Positions 8,239 through 17,245 of a stretch of DNA of 64,000 bases are shown here, piece by piece. The translations under genes and the position numbers were made by a program. The notes beneath the pieces are model-generated. The model made no database searches, was not told where the DNA came from, and worked only from the letters and a program-made list of their open reading frames with translations. The first letter of the stretch is position 1. Each line of letters starts with the position of its first letter. The stretch is from Candidatus Hydrogenedentota bacterium (lineage in GTDB: Bacteria > UBA8481 > J006): positions 1 to 64,000 of the forward strand of contig RFFU01000084.1 in the NCBI GenBank assembly GCA_003697085.1, in the 5' to 3' direction.

Positions 8239-10007
8239 CGCGAATGGAAATTTCGAAGGGGAAGTCGCGCTCGGCCTGGAAGATCGGTGTCCTACTGGGA
8301 GCCGTCGTCCTCATCGCCTCCGGCGCCTGGTGGTTCTTCCGGGTTCCGCCGCGGCCGAAAATTTCGTACTACAACGTCTTGTACTTAACCGCCGACAGTT
8401 TCAACCGCCGGCATTTGGCAATGTACGGGTATCACAGGGTGACAACACCTTATTTGGAAGAATTGGCGAAGTCTTCGGCCGTATTCGACAAGATGATCAA
8501 TCCTTCCGGGTGGACGAATGAAAATTTGGTATCGATCTTTTCTTCTCTTTCGAGCCCGATTCACCACGTGGAAACGAGAATGCGAAACATCGATCCGCGC
8601 TGGATCACTCCTATTGAAATCCTTCGCGAATACGGGTACCGGGCACCGCGTCTCCAGGGATGGCAGGGGGATCAGAATCATTCCGAACTGGGATTCGAAC
8701 CGGTGACTCCGATGCACCCCGCGGAATGGCTCGAACGGTACGGAAATTCAGGCCCCTTCTTTCTCTTTCATCAGTTTCTTCAGCCTCATCTTCCGTACAA
8801 CGGAGACGGCCGCGATACCGCACTTTTTCGCACCTTCTTTTCCGAGAGATTGTTTGCGAATCCGTCTTCCCGCGAACGCATTATGAATTCCGTCTTCCGC
8901 AACTCTATCAACAAAAAAGGGTCAGTTCGCTTTCTTCCGGAAGACGCCGAACCCATACACGCGCTTTACGACGGCGAACTTCTTCTCGTGGACCGAGAGA
9001 TGGGAAGGACAATCGAGACCCTGAAGCGATTAGGGCTTTACGAAAAAACAATTATCATCATCGGCGCGGATCATGGCGAGGAGCAGTTGGAGCACGGCTT
9101 CGTCGGTCACGCTTCAACAAGCAAGGCGGGGCATCTTTACGATGAGATCGTCAATATTCCCTTCTTGATCCATTTTCCTCCTCGGGTTCCCGCAAGATTC
9201 ATTCGCACGCAGGTGCGAGGCATCGATGTTATGCCGACGGTTCTCGATTTGCTTGGAATACCGGTTCCGGAATATCTCGAGGGCCGTTCGCTGATGCCCG
9301 TCATTCGGGGCGAAGAGACGAAAGATCGTACGGCCTTCATTCAAACGTCTCGGGCGGGGTATGGGGAACCGGATCCGAAGAACGTCACGGATCACATTCG
9401 CGCCGTGCGCACGGGAGAGTGGAAACTGATCCACTATTATTTCAAGGAGGATCCAGCGCGTTTCGAACTTTATCACGTTTCGATCGATACGATGGAGCAG
9501 AGAAACGTCATCGATTCCCATCCCGCCGTGGCGAACCGCCTTCGGCAGGAGTTGTTCGAGTGGTTGGAACGTTGTGCGGCGACGAGGCCGCCGGACCCGG
9601 ATCAATATCTTCGAAAGTCTCCCTGGCAGAAGGTTAAGGAGTGGTGGCTTCGGCCTCCGCCGAGAACGGATTTTACGGGGGTCCCCTCCCCGCCCGTCCC
9701 GCTTTCTCCTAAAAACGGTGACGTGATCACCTTTCGGACGGCGGGGGGGAAAGCGATTTTGCGGTGGAGCGGAGAGCCGGATGTTCCGTATGTGATCGAG
9801 TACGAGGTGGGAAAAGGCGACTACCATCTTACGGGAACGATGAAAGTTTTGGGCAATCGAAAGGTGTTCGGGCCGTTCCCTCGAAAATACTGGGATACTT
9901 ATCTGGCGCTCTATTCTCCGTATCGCGCCCGTGTCTCGATCGATAAAGAGCCGCGGGAATGGAGCCCCTGGGTGGAATTCGAGGTGCGACCGGTGGGAGA
10001 ACCCTAG
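8211..10007 (+). CDS. Membrane-anchored sulfatase-fold (alkaline phosphatase superfamily) enzyme
   Basis: A 598-residue protein: one N-terminal membrane segment (about 24-43, IGVLLGAVVLIASGAWWFF), then the sulfatase/alkaline-phosphatase fold, then a beta-sandwich tail (~500-598). The first metal Asp is in LTADSFNRRHLAMYGY (Asp62). The second metal site is GADHGEE (~287), followed by GHAS...LYDEIVNIPFLI. The nucleophile loop reads SGWTNENLVSIFSSL, with Thr102 where sulfatases have the modified Cys of CxPxR. By motif it is therefore not a classical formylglycine sulfatase. It is closer to phosphoglycerol/phosphoethanolamine transferases or phosphonate monoester hydrolase-like members. GGGAGG precedes ATG 8211; ATG 8199 and 8244 are alternatives. 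It overlaps the HEAT gene and touches the VanZ gene. Confidence 0.85.
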   Translation: MGEIEDEEVTRMEISKGKSRSAWKIGVLLGAVVLIASGAWWFFRVPPRPKISYYNVLYLTADSFNRRHLAMYGYHRVTTPYLEELAKSSAVFDKMINPSGWTNENLVSIFSSLSSPIHHVETRMRNIDPRWITPIEILREYGYRAPRLQGWQGDQNHSELGFEPVTPMHPAEWLERYGNSGPFFLFHQFLQPHLPYNGDGRDTALFRTFFSERLFANPSSRERIMNSVFRNSINKKGSVRFLPEDAEPIHALYDGELLLVDREMGRTIETLKRLGLYEKTIIIIGADHGEEQLEHGFVGHASTSKAGHLYDEIVNIPFLIHFPPRVPARFIRTQVRGIDVMPTVLDLLGIPVPEYLEGRSLMPVIRGEETKDRTAFIQTSRAGYGEPDPKNVTDHIRAVRTGEWKLIHYYFKEDPARFELYHVSIDTMEQRNVIDSHPAVANRLRQELFEWLERCAATRPPDPDQYLRKSPWQKVKEWWLRPPPRTDFTGVPSPPVPLSPKNGDVITFRTAGGKAILRWSGEPDVPYVIEYEVGKGDYHLTGTMKVLGNRKVFGPFPRKYWDTYLALYSPYRARVSIDKEPREWSPWVEFEVRPVGEP

Positions 10008-12209
10008 TTGAAGGAAGAAACCGCGAGGGGGAAAAGCCGGCGCGGAGAGGAAGTGGATCGGGCTGGCCGGTGGGGGCGTGTCATCCGAGGGTTCTTTCCG
10101 CCGGCCGGGTGGACGCTTCTGATCTTCTGCACGCTTCCCTTCGGCTCCCGGCTTGTCCGAAGCGCGGCGACGCTGCTCAACGAATGGTTCGAGATCGATT
10201 ACGGGTACGATCTTCTCGGTTGGATCGCGGCTGCGATCGTGGGAGTCGCTTTGGTTCTCATCGGCGCTCGATTTCTTGGAAACCCGATCCTTCGTCGTCC
10301 GACACGGGTCCTTCCGTTTCTTCTTATTTCGAGCGTCTATGCGGTGCTGCTTTCCGAGATGGAGATCGCCGCGGAAAAGATACACTTCATCGAGTATGGA
10401 GTTCTCGCGTATCTCTTCGTGCGGGCCTGGAAGCGGGTGACTCCTTCGGCTGCCCTCTGGCCGCTGACCTTCTTCTCCGTGGTTCTCGTCGGAACGCTCG
10501 ATGAGTTCATTCAGTACCTCCATCCGGAACGGACCGGCGAGTTCGTGGATATCTGCTGGAACGTCATCGCGGGAACCTTGCCTCTGGGAATGCTGCGCCT
10601 CTCCGAGGACGAAAGCCGTGGAACGCCCTCGCGATTCGATGTTCGAAGAATGCGCCTCATCGGCCTCTTCTCGTGGTTTGTTGCCGGGATATTCCTCTTT
10701 ACGGCGATCGAGTATGGAATAGAGATTCGGGATCCCCGGGGGTATCGATTTCATACGCGCCTTCCTTCTCCCGCGGCCCTCCACGAGGAGGATGAAAGGC
10801 TCTTCAAAAACGCCGCGCCCGGTCTGCGCCGGGAAAACGCTTTTACGTACTCCTCCTTTCTTGCGGCGCATCCCGAGAAGAAGGAACCGTTTCTAAATGA
10901 GTTCCGCGTGCACCTCTTTCGCCGAAACCGATACGTCGCGTATTACGGTCACTACTCCTTGAGAAGGTCGCTTCACGGGGGAGCCGCATTCGATTCGGCT
11001 TGGCGGAGGATCGAGAACGATGCCGTGCGCGATGCCGTCAGGATCTATGCGGCGTATCTTCATCGAAAAGAACTCCAGATTCGATACGGCCCTCTCGCTC
11101 TCTCCCGGTCGTTCCGCCGCGATCTGAAGGAATTCCTCGGAGGAAGCGATATTTGGGAGAAGGAAGTCTGGAAACCATACAGGCGTGAGCAACTTCGCAA
11201 GGCGAAGACGGAAGAGAAATCGGAAACGGAGATTATGAAAAATTTGTGGATTGCCGAGCGGGAGGAGGAGATTCTTCGCAATTGGTTCGGAAGGACTCTG
11301 GCGGCTTCGGGGTTGGGCTGGCCGGACGCATTCAGGGATCGAGTCTTTCGGAAGGTGGCGGGGCGATTCGGAGTGGAGGAGTACTCAAGCGCCGTCGCCA
11401 AGAGAATCTGCACGTCCTGGACGAAGCCGGTCGTGACGGTGATCTATTTCTCGAGCGGCTTTCTGATTCTTTTCGGGGCTCCCTTTTTCGTGGGAAAGAC
11501 CCGCCGGGGAAACATCGGGCGAGGCGTCCTGCTACTTCTTCTTGTCGGGACCGGTGTTGCGGCTCCGGGCAGGCTCTTTGGAGGCCCACAGCATCCCGCG
11601 GTGAGTGAGATTCGCGGGACCAAGGTTCTGGCTTTGAACAAAGAGCAAAACCGGGGTGTATTGTTGCTTCAGGGAAATGCCGCAGGAACCCGTGGCGTTC
11701 GTGGAGGTGAGGTCTCCGTCGAGTGGAGGCCGGAGAGACAGAGTTTGGTGTTCGAGATGAAAGCCCTCGATACCCGAATCATCGCGACGCCGGTGCCTCG
11801 CGACGGTGAGGTCTGGCGCGGAGACGCCTTCGAGATCTTTCTCGATACCGAATGCCGCGGGCGGCGGTATGTCGAGATCGAGGTCTCGCCTGGAGAAACG
11901 ATTGCGGATGCCATGGTTTCCTTCGGTGAAGCGATTCGTTTCGACTCGGAGTGGAATCTACCCGAGGCAAGCGTCGAAACGAACCGTGACTCCGATACCT
12001 GGCGCGCTCGGCTCGAGATTCCGCTGTCGAGGCTTGAAGGGGGACGCCGGATGATTGCGAGAAAAGAGTGGTGGATACGAATGAATCTGGGAAGGGTGGA
12101 TTCACGAAAGAAGGGGGGCGGGAACTATTCCTATTATGCCTGGTGCCGTACGGGAGGTTATTTTCATAAACCAAACCGTTGGGGGATTCTCGTTCTGGGA
12201 GAGGACTGA
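10008..12209 (+). CDS. VanZ-like membrane protein fused to a C-terminal CBM9-like domain
   Basis: A 733-residue fusion. Residues ~33-190 form a VanZ-like domain: several membrane helices, then EKIHFIEYGVLAY (His126, Glu129) and DEFIQYLHPERTGEF with D..WN about 10 residues on, the typical VanZ signature. A further helix lies at ~213-235. Residues ~260-460 are charged, helical and unrecognised. A hydrophobic pair (~475-515) precedes a beta-rich domain (~535-733) with GDAFEIFLD and late strands like family 9 carbohydrate-binding/DOMON modules. The start is TTG at 10008, directly after the previous stop; GTG 10051 is an alternative. VanZ proteins are linked to glycopeptide or teicoplanin resistance; the role of this fusion is unknown. 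It is the last gene of the operon. Confidence 0.8.
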   Translation: MKEETARGKSRRGEEVDRAGRWGRVIRGFFPPAGWTLLIFCTLPFGSRLVRSAATLLNEWFEIDYGYDLLGWIAAAIVGVALVLIGARFLGNPILRRPTRVLPFLLISSVYAVLLSEMEIAAEKIHFIEYGVLAYLFVRAWKRVTPSAALWPLTFFSVVLVGTLDEFIQYLHPERTGEFVDICWNVIAGTLPLGMLRLSEDESRGTPSRFDVRRMRLIGLFSWFVAGIFLFTAIEYGIEIRDPRGYRFHTRLPSPAALHEEDERLFKNAAPGLRRENAFTYSSFLAAHPEKKEPFLNEFRVHLFRRNRYVAYYGHYSLRRSLHGGAAFDSAWRRIENDAVRDAVRIYAAYLHRKELQIRYGPLALSRSFRRDLKEFLGGSDIWEKEVWKPYRREQLRKAKTEEKSETEIMKNLWIAEREEEILRNWFGRTLAASGLGWPDAFRDRVFRKVAGRFGVEEYSSAVAKRICTSWTKPVVTVIYFSSGFLILFGAPFFVGKTRRGNIGRGVLLLLLVGTGVAAPGRLFGGPQHPAVSEIRGTKVLALNKEQNRGVLLLQGNAAGTRGVRGGEVSVEWRPERQSLVFEMKALDTRIIATPVPRDGEVWRGDAFEIFLDTECRGRRYVEIEVSPGETIADAMVSFGEAIRFDSEWNLPEASVETNRDSDTWRARLEIPLSRLEGGRRMIARKEWWIRMNLGRVDSRKKGGGNYSYYAWCRTGGYFHKPNRWGILVLGED

Positions 12210-12913
12210 CTCGGCGGATTCGAATCGCGCCTCGGACAACCAGGGGGAACGAAAGCGGGGGAAGGTGTGGGGGAAAGAGCAAGAGCGGGGAAAAGGAACG
12301 GCGGACGGAATCGGAAGCGGACGGGAAGAGAATGGAGAGAGAATAAGAGAATAGTCGAGAGAAACTCGGGGGTTTAACGGCTTAAACGGAGAAGGGGCAG
12401 CGCTGGGCCGCCCCTTCCGAACCGTGTGTTCCGGGCTTATCAGCCCGTCCGGTCGCTCAGTTAAGTTTTCTCGTTTAAAGTATAGACCGTGCAGGTTCAG
12501 AAAATCAATAGAAGTGTACAAAAAAGTACACAAAAAAAATTGAGGGTCTTCCGACTGGTCCATTCTTACGTTTTGCCGTCTCCGGTGTCCCTACCTTTCC
12601 CTATCCAACCCCTTTTTGAAAAACCGATGATAATCTCAGCGAAAAAAGTTTGGAACTTGTGTCATTTCTGGGGACGACGATCTCCAAAGCGACCTAATTG
12701 ATCCGGTTGGTGATATCGGATGCCGATCAGGCATCGGCGTGGAGCGGCCGGGCCGTCGATGAGAGCGAATTGTCAGGAACGAAAGGTTTTTGCACACTTC
12801 CCCGTTTCCATACTGCTGATTTGGAGAAGATTCTTTCCGGCTGGTGCTTCGTGAGGTCTCGAATTTCGATACGCCCGGGCTCTCCTGCTTCTTTCCGAAC
12901 AATTTCTTCGTGG
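12210..12913. other. Intergenic region with hairpins, no gene
   Basis: About 700 bases without a credible gene. 12240-12360 is a purine-rich, low-complexity tract that creates open frames by composition only. Two hairpins follow at 12391-12417 and 12432-12447, and a smaller one at 12719-12735. It separates the + strand operon from a convergent glycosyltransferase, so termination in both directions is expected here. Confidence 0.5.
12391..12447. terminator. Possible double-hairpin terminator between convergent genes
   Basis: A perfect 8-bp stem (12391-12398 with 12410-12417, 11-base loop) is followed 14 bases later by a 5-bp GC stem (12432-12436 with 12443-12447). The T-content downstream is modest (GTTTTCTCG near 12465), so this is weaker than a textbook intrinsic terminator. 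Confidence 0.45.
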
Positions 12914-14128
12914 TCAGTCTAGGTCTCTTCGAGGAGAATCGAGGCTAAGAGACGAACAGGGGCGGGGTGAGGTCGAGACGGGGGGGGCTATCGTCCTGCA
13001 TTTCCGGCGCGAACTTTCTTTTCCATAAAGAAGATTTTCAACGAAGGCCACAAGCTTCTCTGCGGCCTTTTCGAGCGAGTAGTTCTGAAGGACGCGGTTT
13101 CTTGCGTTGCGCCCCATCGATCTTCGTTGTTCAGGAGAATTCAAAAGGTATTTTAAACGTTCGTACCATTCTTCTTTATCGGTGGCGTGATATCCTGTAA
13201 TTCCGTCTTCAACGATTTCAGCGGATATTTCGAGCGGAGTAACGACCGGAACGATTTCCATCGCCATATAAACCAAGGCTTTATATCCCCCTTTTCCTCG
13301 TTCCCAGTCGGAGGCTTTTAAGGGCATCAATCCGATATCCATTCTGGTGAGAGAATCCTTTTCCGCAGAGAGAGACCACGGAACGAGCCGAATCCGTCGA
13401 TGTTCGAACGGTTTATGTGTCGCGCCAACGAGAAGGAGTTCCGCGTCGGGGAATTCGTCGAGGAGACGCCGGAGCGGTTCTACAATCAACGAAAGGTAGA
13501 TCTCGGTTGAGGGACTGCCGAGCCAGCCGAGGCATTGTCCAGAAGGCTTGTCGGCGCGCGGGGTGTAATAACGACAATCGACGGGCCCTGTGATCTTGAG
13601 GATGTTTTCGTTGAACGGGAGAACATGTCGTCTGTTGAAATTGTTTTCGAGTATGACACCGTCGGCCAGACTGGTACAGAGGCGAAAGCGGCGCGCCGCC
13701 CCGGGAAATTTCGGAAGAAAGATTGCATCATCGAAGTCGAAAAGGAGGAGAGCTGAACGGTCTTTGATTTTTCTCAAAAGCCAAGAAGGCAAAAGAACTT
13801 TTTGAACGATGACGACTTCATCCTTTCGAACCGTCAGCAATAAACGAAGGCGATTATACCAGTGAAAGAGTGGGAACGTTTTTTGGAGAAGAACGAGAAG
13901 CAGGCGACGGATTGGAGAGGAACACGTTGCAATGATGCAGTCCCAATAGGGTTGATCAACCAAAGTTCGCACGGAATGTCCCAAGGATCGGAGTACGGGG
14001 ACATATTGATACGCGCGTGTTCGGCTCGATGCGAGACGGGAATCCCCTCGTGTATAGAAAAAGAATTGAAGCGGTCCCGGTACCTTTCGAGAAGGGGCGG
14101 GGGTTGCAGGAACGGTGTGTGTGCCCAT
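12914..14128 (-). CDS. Glycosyltransferase, GT4-type (GT-B fold)
   Basis: A 404-residue enzyme predicted to transfer a sugar from a nucleotide donor during surface-glycan assembly, on the cytoplasmic side. The N-terminal half (~20-190) has the acceptor-domain start FFFYTRGDSRLASSRTRAYQ. The donor half shows LGWLGSPSTEIYL at ~215, DAELLLVGATHKP, and MPLKASDWERGKGGYKALVY, which corresponds to the donor-binding 'P......K..EyMA' segment, followed by VTPLEISAEIV. The usual EX7E is degenerate. The ATG at 14128 is adopted. The last ~30 residues (Ser/Arg/Pro rich) are unlike the family and may be a read-on tail. The donor and acceptor cannot be predicted. Confidence 0.85.
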   Translation of the reverse strand: MGTHTVPATPAPSRKVPGPLQFFFYTRGDSRLASSRTRAYQYVPVLRSLGHSVRTLVDQPYWDCIIATCSSPIRRLLLVLLQKTFPLFHWYNRLRLLLTVRKDEVVIVQKVLLPSWLLRKIKDRSALLLFDFDDAIFLPKFPGAARRFRLCTSLADGVILENNFNRRHVLPFNENILKITGPVDCRYYTPRADKPSGQCLGWLGSPSTEIYLSLIVEPLRRLLDEFPDAELLLVGATHKPFEHRRIRLVPWSLSAEKDSLTRMDIGLMPLKASDWERGKGGYKALVYMAMEIVPVVTPLEISAEIVEDGITGYHATDKEEWYERLKYLLNSPEQRRSMGRNARNRVLQNYSLEKAAEKLVAFVENLLYGKESSRRKCRTIAPPVSTSPRPCSSLSLDSPRRDLD

Positions 14129-14478
14129 AAAGTCACTTTAACAGACCGAAACCAATCGACAAGACCCCTGCCCTCCAGTTTCGGCGAGCGAGTGGACTCT
14201 GTGGCGAAGGGCGTTGTGAGGTTAAACCGCGCGAGAAAGGCCCTTTTTCGGGACGTAACGGGCCTTCCACCCGGCGGACACAAACCCGAAGGCCCCCTGC
14301 CTGGAAACACAGTCCCGCAGAAGGTTCCTCGCTTCATTCCATGGTCGCAAGGACCATATGATGTTTTTCTGTCAAGGGAGTTCTTGCGGTTTTCAATGAA
14401 GTCAACGGGCTTTCAGCCGTGGCCGCGGTCTAAAGTCTATTTTCCTCCGTGATTTTCTCGTGATACCATGGCGCTGTC
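14129..14478. other. Divergent intergenic region, nothing recognised
   Basis: About 350 bases between the minus-strand glycosyltransferase and the plus-strand aminotransferase. It must hold both promoters. I could not pick convincing -35/-10 pairs and see no gene. Confidence 0.4.
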
Positions 14479-15624
14479 GTGAGATACGAAATGATACCGG
14501 TGTTTCGACCATCCGTCGGTGAGGAGGAAATCGAGGCTGTTGCAGAGGTTCTTCGAAGCGGCTGGCTCGGAAGCGGCCCGAAAACCGAGGCGTTCGAGGA
14601 AGCCTTCGCTCGTTTTATCGGCGTCAAACACGCCGTTGCGGTGAACTCCGCCACCGCCGCCCTCCATCTTGCCCTCAAGACGGCCGAAGTGGAAGGGGGG
14701 GAGGTTATTACCACTCCGATGACCTTCATTTCGACGAACCACGCAATCCTGTACAACAATGCCACGCCGGTCTTTTGTGATATCGAACCGGAGACTCTCA
14801 ATATTGATGTCTCAAAAGTAGAATCACTCATCAATGACCGAACGCGTGCCATTCTGGTCGTGCATTTTGGGGGTTATGCCGTGGACATGGAGCCTCTTTT
14901 GGCTCTCGCTCAACGATACAAACTCAAGGTTATCGAAGATGCGGCGCACGGGTGTGGCGGTGAATATCGCTCTCGAAGGTTGGGCTCGATAGGAAATTTT
15001 GGATGCTTCAGCTTTCACGCCGTGAAGAATTTGAGTTGCGGTGACGGAGGGATGATTACGACAAACGACGCGAATGCGGCTCGTCGATTGAGAAGTCTGC
15101 GATGGATGGGTATTTCGCGCGACACCTGGGGACGTTCTCAAAACACCCGATATAACTGGGAATATCGTGTTGAAGAACTCGGTTTCAAATATCAGATGAA
15201 CGATATCGCGGCCGCGATCGGCTTGGTCCAACTCTCCCGGCTGCAAGAAAAGAATAGGCGTCGAGAAGAGATTACCCGTCTATTTTCCGAACGACTGCAG
15301 GGTATAGAGGAACTCGGCCTCCCTGTCCGGAAGGACTATATGACCCGCCCGGCCTACCACAATTATGTAATACGTACGAAACGTCGCGATGAACTTTCAG
15401 AGTTTCTGAAGGGAAAAGGAATTGCGACAAGTGTTCATTATTTTCCGAATAACCTTTATCCAATATACAGACACTTCGAGGCTCCCACCCCTGTCTGTCA
15501 CAGGATATGGAAAACGTTGTTAACGATACCGCTTTTTCCCGATCTGAAAGACTCGGAAGTCGACTACATTGTGTCTTCTATTCACGATTTTTTTATTCGG
15601 GCTCGTCGGAATTCTTCCGGATAA
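14479..15624 (+). CDS. DegT/DnrJ/EryC1/StrS-family PLP sugar aminotransferase
   Basis: A 381-residue PLP enzyme that typically aminates keto-sugar nucleotides such as UDP- or dTDP-4-keto sugars. Motifs: VNSATAALHLAL (phosphate-binding Ser/Thr loop, ~56-67), VIEDAAHGCG (Asp154, pairs with the pyridine nitrogen), and FSFHAVKNLSCGDGGMITT with the PLP-binding Lys183. The C-terminal half includes RVEELGFKYQMNDIAAAIGL, the family's 'Y..e..G.nyrm.e..AA.g' segment. Length is normal. Starts: GTG 14479 or ATG 14491 (the more usual MIPVFRPSVG). It lies among glycosyltransferases, so it probably supplies an amino sugar for the same surface glycan; the sugar is not deducible. Confidence 0.93.
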   Translation: MRYEMIPVFRPSVGEEEIEAVAEVLRSGWLGSGPKTEAFEEAFARFIGVKHAVAVNSATAALHLALKTAEVEGGEVITTPMTFISTNHAILYNNATPVFCDIEPETLNIDVSKVESLINDRTRAILVVHFGGYAVDMEPLLALAQRYKLKVIEDAAHGCGGEYRSRRLGSIGNFGCFSFHAVKNLSCGDGGMITTNDANAARRLRSLRWMGISRDTWGRSQNTRYNWEYRVEELGFKYQMNDIAAAIGLVQLSRLQEKNRRREEITRLFSERLQGIEELGLPVRKDYMTRPAYHNYVIRTKRRDELSEFLKGKGIATSVHYFPNNLYPIYRHFEAPTPVCHRIWKTLLTIPLFPDLKDSEVDYIVSSIHDFFIRARRNSSG

Positions 15625-15974
15625 GTCCGCGGCGGAGGAAGCGGGGACCTGAAAGAATCATGGAAGACACCGAACATTGCGGAAAACGGAGAAATCATCG
15701 AAGACACGGAGAAACAGGGAAGAGTGGAGAAGAAGAAAACGAGGGAAGGGAAAGTTTAAGGGGGGAGACGCTGGGGCTCTTACCGACTCAAGGGGGATTC
15801 CAGGCGGAACGACACGTCCCCCGTGATTAGGAGGAGGACGAAGCCCGGCGAAAAATCTCAGGAAGGCTGCCTTCCCTCGTCGCGCCGGGGAAGGCGCCGG
15901 GGCGGAAGGGGGGATTCCACTCGGTGGGCCATACCACAGGGGATTCCTCGATACGCTTCAGACGGGCGGGAAGG
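15625..15974. other. Convergent intergenic region with a possible half repeat
   Basis: About 350 bases without a gene. 15696-15720 (AGACACGGAGAAACAGGGAAG) resembles one arm of the inverted-repeat elements found at 19573 and 53375, but I see no matching second arm. A short perfect hairpin lies at 15861-15875. Confidence 0.4.
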
Positions 15975-16988
15975 TTATGTGGTATTCCTTCTGCTGATTA
16001 CGGATACGCGGGAGGAAAGGGGCAGAAAGAGGTTGAGCTGATCGAGAAGGGGACCGAAGCGGGATTTCGCCAAACGAATCACGATCCGGTCGAGGAAAGT
16101 CGCGCATTGCGCCGCCTTTTTTCTTTCGACCGCTCTGATGAAATCGAAAAGGCCTGGTTGGCGGAAAAGCCCTTCCACACGGAATCCGACTTTCAGCATC
16201 GTTCGTAGATCCCAGGAAGTAAAATGCGAAAAATGCCTCGGTAAATCCACGTAAACCGCATACGGACCAAAGAGCACGGCGTCGAGGGAGTCGGCGGCGA
16301 TGGTTGAGAAAAGAAACTGCCCTCCCGGTTTCAATATTCGATGAATCTGACGGATCATCCCGAACGGATCAAAGAGGTGTTCCAGAACCATCGACATGAT
16401 TACCGAATCGAAACGGCCGGTTTCCAGCGACGGCAACGCCGCTTCGGCCGTTGTTTCGATTATCGAAAAGCCCAAGCGGCGGGCATTCCTCGCCGCGGCC
16501 GCGACCGGTTCGATTCCGACGAGATCTGTCCATCCTAATAAGTGAAGTTCCGAAAGTCTTGCTCCGCTTCCGCAACCAATTTCCAAAAGTGTCCCATTGG
16601 GGACATAGTCCGGGATCAAACGAACGGCCGCTTTCCATCGGCGGTAAAAATCGAAGAGCGGGGAGGATTTCCACCCAAGTCGAGATTTATTAGACAAGTG
16701 GGAATAGCCCTTTTTTCGCTTCAAATAATCTCTGAAAACAGGGGAGAAAGAGATCTGATCGTTCGCGTTATCATCGGACCTATGGGGAGCGTACGTCTCC
16801 GGATACAATCGTGACAGTTCTTCCGTAACGGGCCGGGGATTTTGAAAACAAAAACCACATTTTCGACACTTGAATACGGAGAATTCGCCGGGAAGGTTAC
16901 AGAGAAAGTCCCGGCTTTTCATAATCGTATCTCCGTCCTTCCCACCGCAGCGAGGGCAAGGTACGGGTTGGCACTTGATCATCTCCAT
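15975..16988 (-). CDS. Zinc-ribbon class I SAM methyltransferase
   Basis: About 337 residues. The N-terminus has a four-Cys zinc ribbon (CPRCGG, then CRKCGFCFQNP about 30 residues on), common in sugar C- or O-methyltransferases of the NovU/TylC3 type. Next comes a Rossmann fold with the SAM-binding motif LLEIGCGSGARLSEL (~140-154), then VIMSMVLEHLFDP and ILKPGGQFLFST, the usual post-I motifs. The ATG at 16988 gives MEMIKCQP; a GTG at 17006 is a second choice. It faces away from the radical SAM gene to its right. It probably modifies a sugar of the surface glycan, which is context inference. Confidence 0.85.
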   Translation of the reverse strand: MEMIKCQPVPCPRCGGKDGDTIMKSRDFLCNLPGEFSVFKCRKCGFCFQNPRPVTEELSRLYPETYAPHRSDDNANDQISFSPVFRDYLKRKKGYSHLSNKSRLGWKSSPLFDFYRRWKAAVRLIPDYVPNGTLLEIGCGSGARLSELHLLGWTDLVGIEPVAAAARNARRLGFSIIETTAEAALPSLETGRFDSVIMSMVLEHLFDPFGMIRQIHRILKPGGQFLFSTIAADSLDAVLFGPYAVYVDLPRHFSHFTSWDLRTMLKVGFRVEGLFRQPGLFDFIRAVERKKAAQCATFLDRIVIRLAKSRFGPLLDQLNLFLPLSSRVSVISRRNTT

Positions 16989-17159
16989 TGATAGAGAGTT
17001 TAGCACACGGAGGCATGGACACGAAGCGCAGAACGTAACGCTATGATCTCATTCTCGAGAGAAAAAAAACATCGAGAGGGATAAAGACGGCGGCAAAAGC
17101 GAAGAAGCGGGGACGGAAAAAACCCGCCGGGAAAAAGTGTTGCGAGTCTTGGTGGAGGG

Positions 17160-17165
17160 TATAAT
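17160..17165 (+). promoter_or_regulatory. Perfect TATAAT -10 box before the leader peptide and radical SAM gene
   Basis: TATAAT at 17160-17165 lies 33 bases before a short reading frame with a good ribosome binding site. The -35 region is weak (GTGTTG at 17138-17143, 16-base spacer). Confidence 0.5.
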
Positions 17166-17197
17166 AGGGTGAAATGAAAAGAGAAGGGGAAGGCGGT

Positions 17198-17245
17198 ATG
17201 GTAATGGCGTTGAGAAAAGTGAGCCGTAAACTATGGGGAGATTGA
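17198..17245 (+). CDS. Possible 15-codon leader peptide overlapping the radical SAM gene
   Basis: A short frame (MVMALRKVSRKLWGD) starts at 17198 behind AGAAGGGGAAGG and stops inside the next gene, overlapping its ATG (17233) by 13 bases in another frame. The radical SAM start itself lacks an obvious ribosome binding site. Translation of the small frame may therefore open or feed the second start. It may be just a coupling device and is too short to judge by coding bias. Confidence 0.4.
   Translation: MVMALRKVSRKLWGD

Noticed and set aside
9114-10871. 585-codon minus-strand open frame
   Set aside because: Antisense to the sulfatase-fold and VanZ genes; Arg-rich composition typical of a shadow frame.
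12240-12360. Purine-rich tract with open frames
   Set aside because: Low complexity only; no coding signal.
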